DNA of 30,301 nucleotides from positions 1 to 30,301 of the forward strand of contig JAEDIE010000012.1 of NCBI GenBank assembly GCA_016296775.1, read 5' to 3'. The DNA is from Bacilli bacterium. Its GTDB lineage: Bacteria > Bacillota_I > Bacilli_A > RFN20 > CAG-826. A program made the position numbers and the translations under genes. How positions within the stretch are numbered: position 1 is the first letter of the stretch; every line of letters begins with the position of its first letter. Shown here one piece after another: positions 16,472-24,147 of this stretch. Under the pieces are notes generated by a model that saw only the letters and a program-made list of their open reading frames with translations, was not told where the DNA came from and ran no database searches.

Positions 16472-17925
16472 TATTTATTAAATTCACTTTCTAATATTTC
16501 ATATTTTGCTTCTAAGAAAGAAGAAATTGATAATTCTTTTCCTTTTGAAAATGATAATAAAGAGAATGATTCTTTATAATCATCTACAAATATTTCAATT
16601 GTTGATCCATCAACAAATATATCAAAATTTAAATAATCTTTACTTAAATCAATATTGAGATATCTTAAACCTAAAGTAGACATAGTATGATCTACTCCAT
16701 AAAGTTGAATCTTTAAACTTCTTCTATCAAGATATATTTTATTTTCTAATTTAGAAATAATTAATTTAACTTCTTCATCCTTGTTTTTAGTTAAGTTAAT
16801 TTCAAAAACATTATGATTTACCAACTCAATTTTCATTTTCGCTCTATAATGAAGACCAAATTTAAAACTAATTTCTTCATTATTTTTAACTACACCTTCA
16901 TAACAATTTTTTAAAGAAAATACTTTATCGTATTCTTTACGAGGAATAAATCTAATATGATTTTCTTCATCTAAAATACAATCTTTAAATAAAGATAAAG
17001 TATTAATAAAATCATCATTTATTTCATGTAAATAATATCTTCTTCCCCACATTTGAAGCCATGAAACACATATTTTTTCTTTATTATCAATTGTAGGAGC
17101 ATAATACTCAAATCCATGATCAATTTCTTTAATATATTCAATATGCTCATTACTAGATAAAACATCTTTTCCTAAAGAAACATATACTGAACTAGAAACA
17201 TTTAAAAAACTATCATCTATAGGCATTACATTTTGAGGAGACATAATTAAGAAATTATAATCATTTAAAGTTAAAAGATTTGGACATTCAAACATTGTTC
17301 CATATCTAAAATCTCTTAATAATACTTTTTCAAATTTAAACTCTTTTAAATCTTTACTTGAATAAAGTAAAGTCATTGCTTCTTTATCGTTTTTAGTACC
17401 AATTATTAGGTAAATAATATCGTTTTTAACAAAAACACAAGGATCTCTAAAATCATAAATATTAGCAAAAGAAGGTATTTTATCTACTCCAATAATTGGA
17501 TTTAAAGGTGATTTAGTAAAATTAATACCATCTTTACTATAAGCTAAATTAATAGTTTGATAATACTTATTATCTTCATGAAGAGAAAATCCAGTATAGA
17601 AAAGATACATTGTATCACCTTCAACTAAAACTGAGCCACTCCAACAACCTTTATTATCGTAATATTGATCAGGAGTAATAGCTACTTTTTCTTCTTTAAA
17701 ATGAATGAAGTCTTTTGTAGTGATATGACCCCAGGTCATATCATCATTAATATTATCAAAAGGATGATATTGATAAAATAGATGGTAAATACCATTAAAT
17801 TTTACTAATCCATATGGATCATTAATCCAACCTACTTTAGGAGCAAAATGAAATTTTGGTCTAAAAACACTTCTTTTTGTCTTGTAATTTTTAATAAATT
17901 CATTAGCTTCATTAACAGTAAACAT
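16471..17925 (-). CDS. scrB: GH32 beta-fructosidase (sucrose / sucrose-6-phosphate hydrolase type)
   Basis: This 484-residue cytoplasmic enzyme has the three GH32 acidic residues in context: nucleophile Asp36 in WINDPYG (33-39), transition-state stabiliser Asp161 in FRDP (159-162), and acid/base Glu213 in ECP (213-215). A five-bladed propeller domain (about 20-320) is followed by a C-terminal beta-sandwich (about 340-480), the usual length and order. The common WMNDPNG is WINDPYG here, a mild variant. It hydrolyses terminal beta-fructosyl bonds in sucrose or short fructo-oligosaccharides. Without a PTS component in view, unphosphorylated imported substrate is more likely than sucrose 6-phosphate. 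No signal peptide is present. Released fructose would be phosphorylated by the next gene product. Confidence 0.95.
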   Translation of the reverse strand: MFTVNEANEFIKNYKTKRSVFRPKFHFAPKVGWINDPYGLVKFNGIYHLFYQYHPFDNINDDMTWGHITTKDFIHFKEEKVAITPDQYYDNKGCWSGSVLVEGDTMYLFYTGFSLHEDNKYYQTINLAYSKDGINFTKSPLNPIIGVDKIPSFANIYDFRDPCVFVKNDIIYLIIGTKNDKEAMTLLYSSKDLKEFKFEKVLLRDFRYGTMFECPNLLTLNDYNFLIMSPQNVMPIDDSFLNVSSSVYVSLGKDVLSSNEHIEYIKEIDHGFEYYAPTIDNKEKICVSWLQMWGRRYYLHEINDDFINTLSLFKDCILDEENHIRFIPRKEYDKVFSLKNCYEGVVKNNEEISFKFGLHYRAKMKIELVNHNVFEINLTKNKDEEVKLIISKLENKIYLDRRSLKIQLYGVDHTMSTLGLRYLNIDLSKDYLNFDIFVDGSTIEIFVDDYKESFSLLSFSKGKELSISSFLEAKYEILESEFNK

Positions 17926-17935
17926 AATTTACCTC

Positions 17936-18811
17936 CTAATAATATTTCTTTAAACTTTCTTTTATAGCTTCTCCCCAATATGAATAACCTATATTATTCA
18001 TATGAATTCCATCATTTAAGAATAATTTATCATTTACTAAATTATCTTCATTTAAAACATACTTACTAGCATAAATTACTTTTATATAATTTACACTTTT
18101 ACTAAACTCATAAATTAATTCATTAGTTTTAAAAAATAATTCTTGTTTATCTTTAGCTTTAGGAACACAATTTAAATCAACAACATGAATTAAAGTAGAT
18201 GGTAAATATGAATGAATTAATTCAAATAAAGAAACTAGTTCTTTTCCTATATTTATAGGATCTTCACTATTTAAACAATTATTGCTACCTATATAAATAA
18301 CAATATGTTTAGGTAAATAAGGTAAAACTAATCTAAAGAATAAACTATCTTTCCATTCTTTAACTTTAGTTCCTCCAATTCCAACATTAATAGTATTAAA
18401 CGGAAGTAAGAATTCTTTAGAATTATAAAACATCTCCATTGAACTACTTCCACATAAAACTATATTATTTGAATCAAATTCATAATTTGATTCATATTTT
18501 TTAGCTTTTATTTCAAATTCTTTATTTTCTAAAACTAAAGTAGAAGAAATATCTTTAATAGTAATAATAAACTTATAATCTACTAAATTATTACTAATAA
18601 TCACCTTAATTTTATAATCCAAGTAACTACATTCTTTTAAATGATATTTAGAATTAAGTTTATAACTTAAAAACTCACTTATATCCTTACTATTTTTTTC
18701 TAATTTAAGAATAAATAAACTAGATAGACTTACTTCATTATTTATAATAGGAACATTAAATAAGCTAATAAATGTTATAATATCTTCATTTTTGTAGTTA
18801 CTTGTTTTCAT
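17936..18811 (-). CDS. Cytoplasmic SGNH hydrolase with unusual N-terminal domain
   Basis: This 291-residue protein has no signal peptide. Residues about 116-291 form an SGNH (GDSL-like) esterase. Block I is CGSSSM with likely nucleophile Ser123, block II is Gly144-Gly147 in NVGIGGT, block III is Asn177 in IGSNN, and block V is Asp267 and His270 in NDGIHMN. The segment INxGIGGTxxxEW is shared with the SGNH domain of the surface MORN protein two genes upstream, so the two are related. Residues 1-115 form a beta-rich, possibly substrate-binding domain that I do not recognise. The likely role is removal of acetyl or other acyl groups from imported oligosaccharides before glycosidase action; this is inferred from family and operon. 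Start ATG at 18811, about 12 nt after the MORN gene stop. Confidence 0.85.
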   Translation of the reverse strand: MKTSNYKNEDIITFISLFNVPIINNEVSLSSLFILKLEKNSKDISEFLSYKLNSKYHLKECSYLDYKIKVIISNNLVDYKFIITIKDISSTLVLENKEFEIKAKKYESNYEFDSNNIVLCGSSSMEMFYNSKEFLLPFNTINVGIGGTKVKEWKDSLFFRLVLPYLPKHIVIYIGSNNCLNSEDPINIGKELVSLFELIHSYLPSTLIHVVDLNCVPKAKDKQELFFKTNELIYEFSKSVNYIKVIYASKYVLNEDNLVNDKLFLNDGIHMNNIGYSYWGEAIKESLKKYY

Positions 18812-18823
18812 ATCTTTAATTTA

Positions 18824-19522
18824 TTAATCTGCTTGAATTAAAGTTGTACCATCAAATGTACCAGTAACGATAGTTCCATTACTATAATACATTGTACCAT
18901 GACCTTTAATCCAATCATCTTCAAAATCACCTTCAAACTTTAAGAATTCTAATCCTGGTTCCCAATATACTGTACCATATCCATTACGACGATCATTAGC
19001 CCATTCTCCATCATATATTGCTCCAAAATTATATCTCATAACACCATGACCAACTTTTAAGTTATTTACCATTTCTCCTGTATAAACATTATATTGTTGA
19101 TGAGTAAATTCGGCTGTAGGATCTACCATATAATACTTAGTTCCACTACCATTAGGATTTCCGTTTTTCCATTCTCCATAATAATAATCACCCATTGTCC
19201 AAAGCATATAGCCCATTCCATGCATCATATTATCGTGAGTTTCACCTACATATATACATCCACTATCCCAAGTGATTCTTCCATTACCTTCCCATACACC
19301 TTCAGACCATGTACCTTCATAGACAGTTGATGTAGCATATTCCATTACACCATATCCATCATAAAGGCCATCTTTAAAGAAACCGGTATAAATATTTCCA
19401 TCTTCATCTTCTTTAGTTCCATATCCATTTAATAATGGATCTTCTTTTGGTGTAGAATCACAACCAGTAGCAAATAATAAAACTGAGCAAACGCCAATTA
19501 TTAATAAATTTCTTTTTCTCAT
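18824..19522 (-). CDS. MORN-repeat surface lipoprotein (repeats only)
   Basis: This 232-residue protein has a signal peptide ending in ATGC (lipid Cys21). Almost all the mature chain is MORN repeats (Y.G.W..G...G.G...): units start near residues 45, 68, 91, 114, 147, 170, 196 and 219. The first four are spaced exactly 23 residues, a 10-residue insertion sits between the fourth and fifth, and the last is partial. MORN repeats form an extended beta-meander known mainly from eukaryotic and cytoplasmic proteins that bind lipids or proteins. Display as a bacterial lipoprotein is less familiar, so the ligand is unknown and glycan binding is a guess from context. Its ATG overlaps the TGA of the upstream MORN-SGNH gene (ATGA), implying coupled synthesis. 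It has no catalytic domain. Confidence 0.92.
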   Translation of the reverse strand: MRKRNLLIIGVCSVLLFATGCDSTPKEDPLLNGYGTKEDEDGNIYTGFFKDGLYDGYGVMEYATSTVYEGTWSEGVWEGNGRITWDSGCIYVGETHDNMMHGMGYMLWTMGDYYYGEWKNGNPNGSGTKYYMVDPTAEFTHQQYNVYTGEMVNNLKVGHGVMRYNFGAIYDGEWANDRRNGYGTVYWEPGLEFLKFEGDFEDDWIKGHGTMYYSNGTIVTGTFDGTTLIQAD

Positions 19523-21054
19523 AAGTACTCCTTAATTTTATTAAACCATATCTCATAACCTTTTGAATTTAAGTGAACATAATCACTTGAAAAATAAGTA
19601 TTTAAGTTAGAAATTGGCTTGTTTTCACTTATAAATAAATTTTGTGTATCAACAAATATTAAGTTTGGATTAGAAGAACACATTTCTTCAATAGCTTTAT
19701 TATTTACTTGTTCAATATCAAAGTAATTTAAGAAAGCTGGTGAAGGTTCAATTCCTAAAAAATGAATCTTTACATTAGGATTAGCTTTAATTAATGATTC
19801 ACTAATTTTAGTAAATGAATCAACTATTTGCTCTTTAGTAAATCCAAAATGTGTATCGTTAAATCCTAAATGAATAAATACTTTATTCGGAGTAAATGGT
19901 TTAACTAACTTTTCATGTAAAATAACCCATTCACTTCCAACAGTTCCACCAATTCCAGTATTAATACAATTTAAATCTTTAGTATCTTCTTCATAGTTAG
20001 CTAAACCATAACTAGCTTGCCACATATCCATATAAGAGTCTCCACAAAATAAAATATCACATTGTTTTCCCTTATATTTTTCTTGATATTGTGTACTTCT
20101 TAAATTTTCAGGATCATAACTAAATTCTGTTGTATTCTTATATTCTTCTAGTAATTCTAATTTTTCAGTAGGATCTCCACTTCTTTTTAAAGCATTAAAG
20201 AAACCTTTAATGTAGCCTTTTGGAGTTAAGTTTTCATCCATAAAGTACATTGTTCCATTTCCATAAATCCATTGAGTAATTTCATAATCAAAATTACCAA
20301 TATATCTATCCATATAAAGATTAGATGGTCCTCCTACAATTGAAGCATTAAATCCACATTTAGAGAAATCTTGAATACCAAAACCTTTTCTATAATATCC
20401 ACTATTTCCATCAAAATATATTCCGCCTTCATAGATTGACCAATCACCAAATCTAATTTTACCTTCACCTATTTGTTTAGCCTCAAATTTACCTAAAGAA
20501 GCCATCTTTCCTTTAAAATAATGGACTCCTTCTCCATTTAAAGCATATGGAGGATAATAAATTGTACCAACTAAACCAACATTACTACCATTTTCAAAAG
20601 GACCAACATATTTTGTATTGGTTCCAAAATCAAAGATAGCTTCTTCATCATGATACAAATTATCTTTAAATTTACCTGTATAACTTCTTTTATTAGGTAA
20701 TTCTAATTTTCCTTCTAAATAATTAAAAGTAAAATCATCATTTAATCTTCCTTTTCCTATAAAAGTAGTTCCTTCAGTTTTAGAAACATAAGTACAATCT
20801 TTTGTTTCATCTAATTTATTATTAATAAAACTACCTGTTAAAGTATCTAAATTTTTAAATTTAATAGTTCCTTCTCCATCCATTAAACCATCCTTCATAG
20901 TACCACTATATTTATTACCATTACCTAAATCAAAATTAGAAACAACATCTCTTTTAACTTCATTTACATTAGAAGGTGTACAAGAAGTAAATAAACAAGC
21001 TGAAAACAATAAAGCTGAAGTTAAATTAAATATCAATTTATATTTTCTTTTCAT
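19519..21054 (-). CDS. Surface lipoprotein: MORN repeats fused to SGNH esterase
   Basis: This 511-residue protein has a lipoprotein-type signal; lipidation may be at Cys20 or Cys25 (both have Phe at -3). Residues about 42-310 are divergent MORN repeats, including a conserved segment (163-312) homologous to residues 218-371 of the neighbouring lipoprotein. Residues 332-511 are a complete SGNH hydrolase: Ser340 in CGDSYM, Gly367 in TGIGGT, Asn399 in GFND, and Asp491 with His494 in SDYVHLN. The predicted role is a membrane-tethered deacetylase or acyl esterase whose MORN arm positions it on a polymer at the cell surface. The catalytic class is firm; the substrate is inferred from the glycoside hydrolases in the operon. 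A strong hairpin abuts its ribosome site (AGAGGAG). Confidence 0.92.
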   Translation of the reverse strand: MKRKYKLIFNLTSALLFSACLFTSCTPSNVNEVKRDVVSNFDLGNGNKYSGTMKDGLMDGEGTIKFKNLDTLTGSFINNKLDETKDCTYVSKTEGTTFIGKGRLNDDFTFNYLEGKLELPNKRSYTGKFKDNLYHDEEAIFDFGTNTKYVGPFENGSNVGLVGTIYYPPYALNGEGVHYFKGKMASLGKFEAKQIGEGKIRFGDWSIYEGGIYFDGNSGYYRKGFGIQDFSKCGFNASIVGGPSNLYMDRYIGNFDYEITQWIYGNGTMYFMDENLTPKGYIKGFFNALKRSGDPTEKLELLEEYKNTTEFSYDPENLRSTQYQEKYKGKQCDILFCGDSYMDMWQASYGLANYEEDTKDLNCINTGIGGTVGSEWVILHEKLVKPFTPNKVFIHLGFNDTHFGFTKEQIVDSFTKISESLIKANPNVKIHFLGIEPSPAFLNYFDIEQVNNKAIEEMCSSNPNLIFVDTQNLFISENKPISNLNTYFSSDYVHLNSKGYEIWFNKIKEYL

Positions 21055-21067
21055 TTGTTTCTCCTCT

Positions 21068-21102
21068 TTCTTATGTAAAACACCAGGTGTTTTACATAAG
21101 AA
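21068..21102 (-). promoter_or_regulatory. 35-nt near-perfect hairpin between two MORN genes, abutting the ribosome site
   Basis: Two 17-nt arms (21068-21084 and 21086-21102) are perfect complements around one central base, with core TGTAAAACACC/GGTGTTTTACA. On the minus strand the hairpin begins 8 nt past the stop of the Fn3-MORN gene, and its foot touches the AGAGGAG site (21061-21067) of the MORN-SGNH gene. No U-tract follows, so it is not a typical terminator. It could set relative expression by attenuation or mRNA 3'-end protection, mask the ribosome site, or act as a protein operator. It is the only strong hairpin inside the distal half of the operon. Confidence 0.7.
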
Positions 21103-21110
21103 TTAAACTA

Positions 21111-22226
21111 TTAAAATGTAATTTCTGTAGCGTTTTCGTATCCTTCTCTTAAAGTTAAAGTAGAAGTGGCATCTCCTAATCTAGTTCCTCCATCCCAGTT
21201 ACCTTTAGCATAACTTAACGGATTTCCACTAGCATCTTTAAAATACCAAATTCCATCTCCTTTAACCCAAGAAGATTTATCAAATTGACCTTCAAATCCA
21301 TCAATTAACAAAGTAGAACTACCACCACTAATCCAACTACTATATTCATCTACAATCCACTTGTTAAATCCAAATCCATGACGAAAATAACTCCATTCAC
21401 CATTAACATATAAATCACCTTCATAAACAGAGTTATTTGGATATTGGAAAGCTCCTTTACCAGTTGTTCCAGTTTTTCCAGCAACACCAAAGACAGGTCC
21501 CATTGTACCAGTAAAATAAATTAATCCACCATAGCTATTATCTCTATTATGGTAAGCTGGACAATAATATGTTCCTATTTGATCGTTAAATCCACCATCC
21601 TTAAACTGTCCAATATAAGTATTTGAATCGTGCCAATCTCCGGTTGTTGACCAAGTAAACATTCCTTCTCCTTCAAACTTGTCATTAACAAATTGACCTT
21701 CATAATACATATTATTGGAATATGTTAATCTTCCATTGTCTCTTAAATAATTTTCAGTTAATGTTCCTACATATCTAGCCCCATCACCATAAACTACAAC
21801 AAATTTACCAACTGGAACACCATTTTCAGCTACACCAGTTAAAGTAACTCCATTAGTTAATTCTTCATCATAAACATAAACAGCATAAGTTGTTGAGATA
21901 GCTTCACTTTCTTTATAAAGCTTTTCATCACCTAAAGCTGTAACTTTAAAAGTAAATGTAGCAGTTTCTACAATTGGATCCATCGTATAGGAAGTTGTAG
22001 TTAATGTTTCCTTTTTGATTTCTAATTCATCTTTTAAAATAGTTAAAGAATAACTTGAAGCATTTTCAACTCCTGAAAAAGAAACATTCCACTTATCTTC
22101 GTTTCTAGTGACTACTAAATCATTAACTTTTTCAAGTTGAACTTTTGAAGTTGTATTACATCCTGCAACAAGTAAACCAACGAGTGATGTTATACCAATT
22201 ATTGATAATAAATTAATTTTTTTCAT
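21111..22226 (-). CDS. Surface lipoprotein: Fn3-like domain plus MORN repeats
   Basis: This 371-residue protein has a lipoprotein signal ending in VAGC (lipid Cys23). Residues about 30-118 look like a fibronectin type III or similar beta-sandwich domain (W.VSFSGVENASSYSLTI ... FTFKVTALG). Residues about 128-345 are MORN repeats (ARYVGTL, MYYEGQF, NTYIGQF, SVYEGDLY, DGFEGQF). The C-terminal segment 218-371 aligns with residues 163-312 of the MORN-SGNH protein encoded next. This one stops (ATEITF) exactly where the other enters its linker to the esterase (TEFSYDP...). It is therefore a paralogue lacking the catalytic domain, or the donor form of a fusion. A surface binding role is inferred; no enzyme motif is seen. 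Confidence 0.9.
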   Translation of the reverse strand: MKKINLLSIIGITSLVGLLVAGCNTTSKVQLEKVNDLVVTRNEDKWNVSFSGVENASSYSLTILKDELEIKKETLTTTSYTMDPIVETATFTFKVTALGDEKLYKESEAISTTYAVYVYDEELTNGVTLTGVAENGVPVGKFVVVYGDGARYVGTLTENYLRDNGRLTYSNNMYYEGQFVNDKFEGEGMFTWSTTGDWHDSNTYIGQFKDGGFNDQIGTYYCPAYHNRDNSYGGLIYFTGTMGPVFGVAGKTGTTGKGAFQYPNNSVYEGDLYVNGEWSYFRHGFGFNKWIVDEYSSWISGGSSTLLIDGFEGQFDKSSWVKGDGIWYFKDASGNPLSYAKGNWDGGTRLGDATSTLTLREGYENATEITF

Positions 22227-22251
22227 CGTACCCTCCTTATAAATTTATTTA

Positions 22252-24147
22252 TTATATTTTTATTTTAAAGACTGATATTGAAAGTGGTTCTACTACCACA
22301 TTCTTTAAGCCTTTTAAGTTCGTTTCTCTATGTAGTTCATTTCTTGAACTGTTATTTATTGACTCAAGGTAATCACCTTTAACATAATCAACACTTAAAA
22401 TATCTTTAAAATCATTACATTTTAATAAAAGCTTTTCACTTAAAGTATTAATAACACTAATTGAAATCTCATTTCTTTCATCATTAATCGTTCCAAATAC
22501 TTCATAGTAATCATCATTTTTTCCTCCTTTATAAGAAAGAGGTAAATAATGATTTTGCATATTATTTCTATATAAACTTAAGGCATATCCACTTGCTTCT
22601 AAATAAGCATTAAAGTTATCAGTAATAATATTTCCTTGAGTAGCATTAACTGTAGAAGAATAACAAGCTATATCAACTACATCTGAATTTTTAATAAATT
22701 CATTAAGTAAAGAAGCTACTCCCATTCCATCTTTTAATCTTGAAGGATTCTCAGCTTGATCATAAGCATATTCATCAATTGCCATAGAAATAGATCCTCT
22801 ATTAGATATATTACGATGCTTATTGATACGATATGTTCCTTGTTCTTTTAAAGATAAAATATGATCTTTAACGTTTTCTTCTTTTCTTGTTGCGTAAAAA
22901 TGTTCACTTAAATAATCAATCTTATCTTTACAACTGTTGACCATTTGTTGACTCCAATCACTATGATTATCACCTACTGCAATAATTTTGATACTAGAAT
23001 CAACGCTTTTCATAGCAGTGACAAATTCATTATGTCTTTTTACATATTCACCAATTGAAACATGACCAAGTTGCCAATCTCCATTCATTTCGTTCCCAAC
23101 TGAAAAGTATTTAACATTATATGGTTCTTTACTTTGTCTTAAAGCAACCATCTTTCCGCTTGTTGCATTGCAATACTCAACTTCATCTTTAGCCATCTCT
23201 TTACTACCTAAACCACTATTAACAACAATATTAGGTTCAGCATTAAGGTATCGACACATCATAATGAATTCATCTAATCCAAAATCATTGCTATCGAAAG
23301 CTCCATAAAATCCTAAATAACCAATTTTAATTAAATCGTTACTTAATCTTTCTTCGTTACTTGAAAAATCACTTTCTAATCCACAATAATTTAGATTTCT
23401 TTTTGTAGGTCTAAGATCTCTAGGACCAATTCCATCATAAAAATCATATCCTGAAACAAAGTTTCCTCCTGGCCATCTATAGAAAGGAGAATTAAGTTCT
23501 TTTAACTTTTCTAATGTATCTTTTCTCATTCCATAATAGTTATCTTTAGGCATTAAAGATACACTATCTAAAGTAATTTTTCCTTCCTTACATTCAAAAT
23601 ATAACTTAGCTTTATTTGAAGATATGTTGGAAGTAAATGAATATTCATACTTTTGATAATCACTAGAATTTATATTTAAATTTATTTCATCTACTTTGTC
23701 ATTTAATTCAAATGTAATTTTAAGTTTTCCATTACCTTTAGCATAAATATATCCACTATATTCTTCATTTTCTTTTAATGAAATTCCATTTTGTCTAACT
23801 TTTTGATTCTCTTCTAAAATTAAAGAGTATTCTCCTTCAAAAGGAGATGATGTTTCCATTTTGATATCACCTGAAACTATAAACCATTGAGAAACATCTT
23901 CGTTAACTGGTTTATAAAACTTACGATCTTTAATTAATTCACTCCAAATACCGTTATAAATACAAGTTTCAATATGTTCAATAAATGTTCCATATATAAA
24001 CTCATTTACTTTATTTTGACTAACTTCACCTTTTTTTAAAGTAACTTCAACTGTTCTACAATCTTTTAAATCAGGATCAGAATTAGAAAATGCACAACTA
24101 CTTAAAGCAAGAAAAGGTAAAAGTAAAAATGTTTTAAATTTATTCAT
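22252..24147 (-). CDS. Surface lipoprotein alpha-L-arabinofuranosidase, GH51
   Basis: With the start at ATG 24147 this protein has 631 residues, and a GGAGG site lies 8-9 nt upstream. A TTG at 24162 would add five residues and is less likely. The signal peptide ends in LSSC (lipid Cys18). GH51 landmarks are GTFIEHIETCIYNGIW (53-68), RWPGGNFVSGYDF (224-236), acid/base Glu353 in VGNEMNGDW and nucleophile Glu459 in AIDEYAY. Residues about 82-200 form a CBM_4_9-like beta-sandwich inserted before the barrel. Roughly 30 extra residues lie between LRPT and the DFGLDEF segment. The enzyme releases terminal alpha-L-arabinofuranosyl units from arabinan, arabinoxylan or arabinogalactan side chains. Most GH51 enzymes are cytoplasmic; lipid anchoring outside the cell is unusual. 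Its ATG overlaps the GH2 stop (ATGAATAA). Confidence 0.93.
   Translation of the reverse strand: MNKFKTFLLLPFLALSSCAFSNSDPDLKDCRTVEVTLKKGEVSQNKVNEFIYGTFIEHIETCIYNGIWSELIKDRKFYKPVNEDVSQWFIVSGDIKMETSSPFEGEYSLILEENQKVRQNGISLKENEEYSGYIYAKGNGKLKITFELNDKVDEINLNINSSDYQKYEYSFTSNISSNKAKLYFECKEGKITLDSVSLMPKDNYYGMRKDTLEKLKELNSPFYRWPGGNFVSGYDFYDGIGPRDLRPTKRNLNYCGLESDFSSNEERLSNDLIKIGYLGFYGAFDSNDFGLDEFIMMCRYLNAEPNIVVNSGLGSKEMAKDEVEYCNATSGKMVALRQSKEPYNVKYFSVGNEMNGDWQLGHVSIGEYVKRHNEFVTAMKSVDSSIKIIAVGDNHSDWSQQMVNSCKDKIDYLSEHFYATRKEENVKDHILSLKEQGTYRINKHRNISNRGSISMAIDEYAYDQAENPSRLKDGMGVASLLNEFIKNSDVVDIACYSSTVNATQGNIITDNFNAYLEASGYALSLYRNNMQNHYLPLSYKGGKNDDYYEVFGTINDERNEISISVINTLSEKLLLKCNDFKDILSVDYVKGDYLESINNSSRNELHRETNLKGLKNVVVEPLSISVFKIKI

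Noticed and set aside
19094..19330. Plus-strand open frame of 78 codons
   Set aside because: It is antisense to the MORN-only gene and reflects the repeat structure of that gene.
18956..19400. Regular ~69-bp periodicity considered as a CRISPR or DNA tandem repeat
   Set aside because: It comes from the 23-residue MORN repeat in frame; the DNA copies are not near-identical and there are no spacers.
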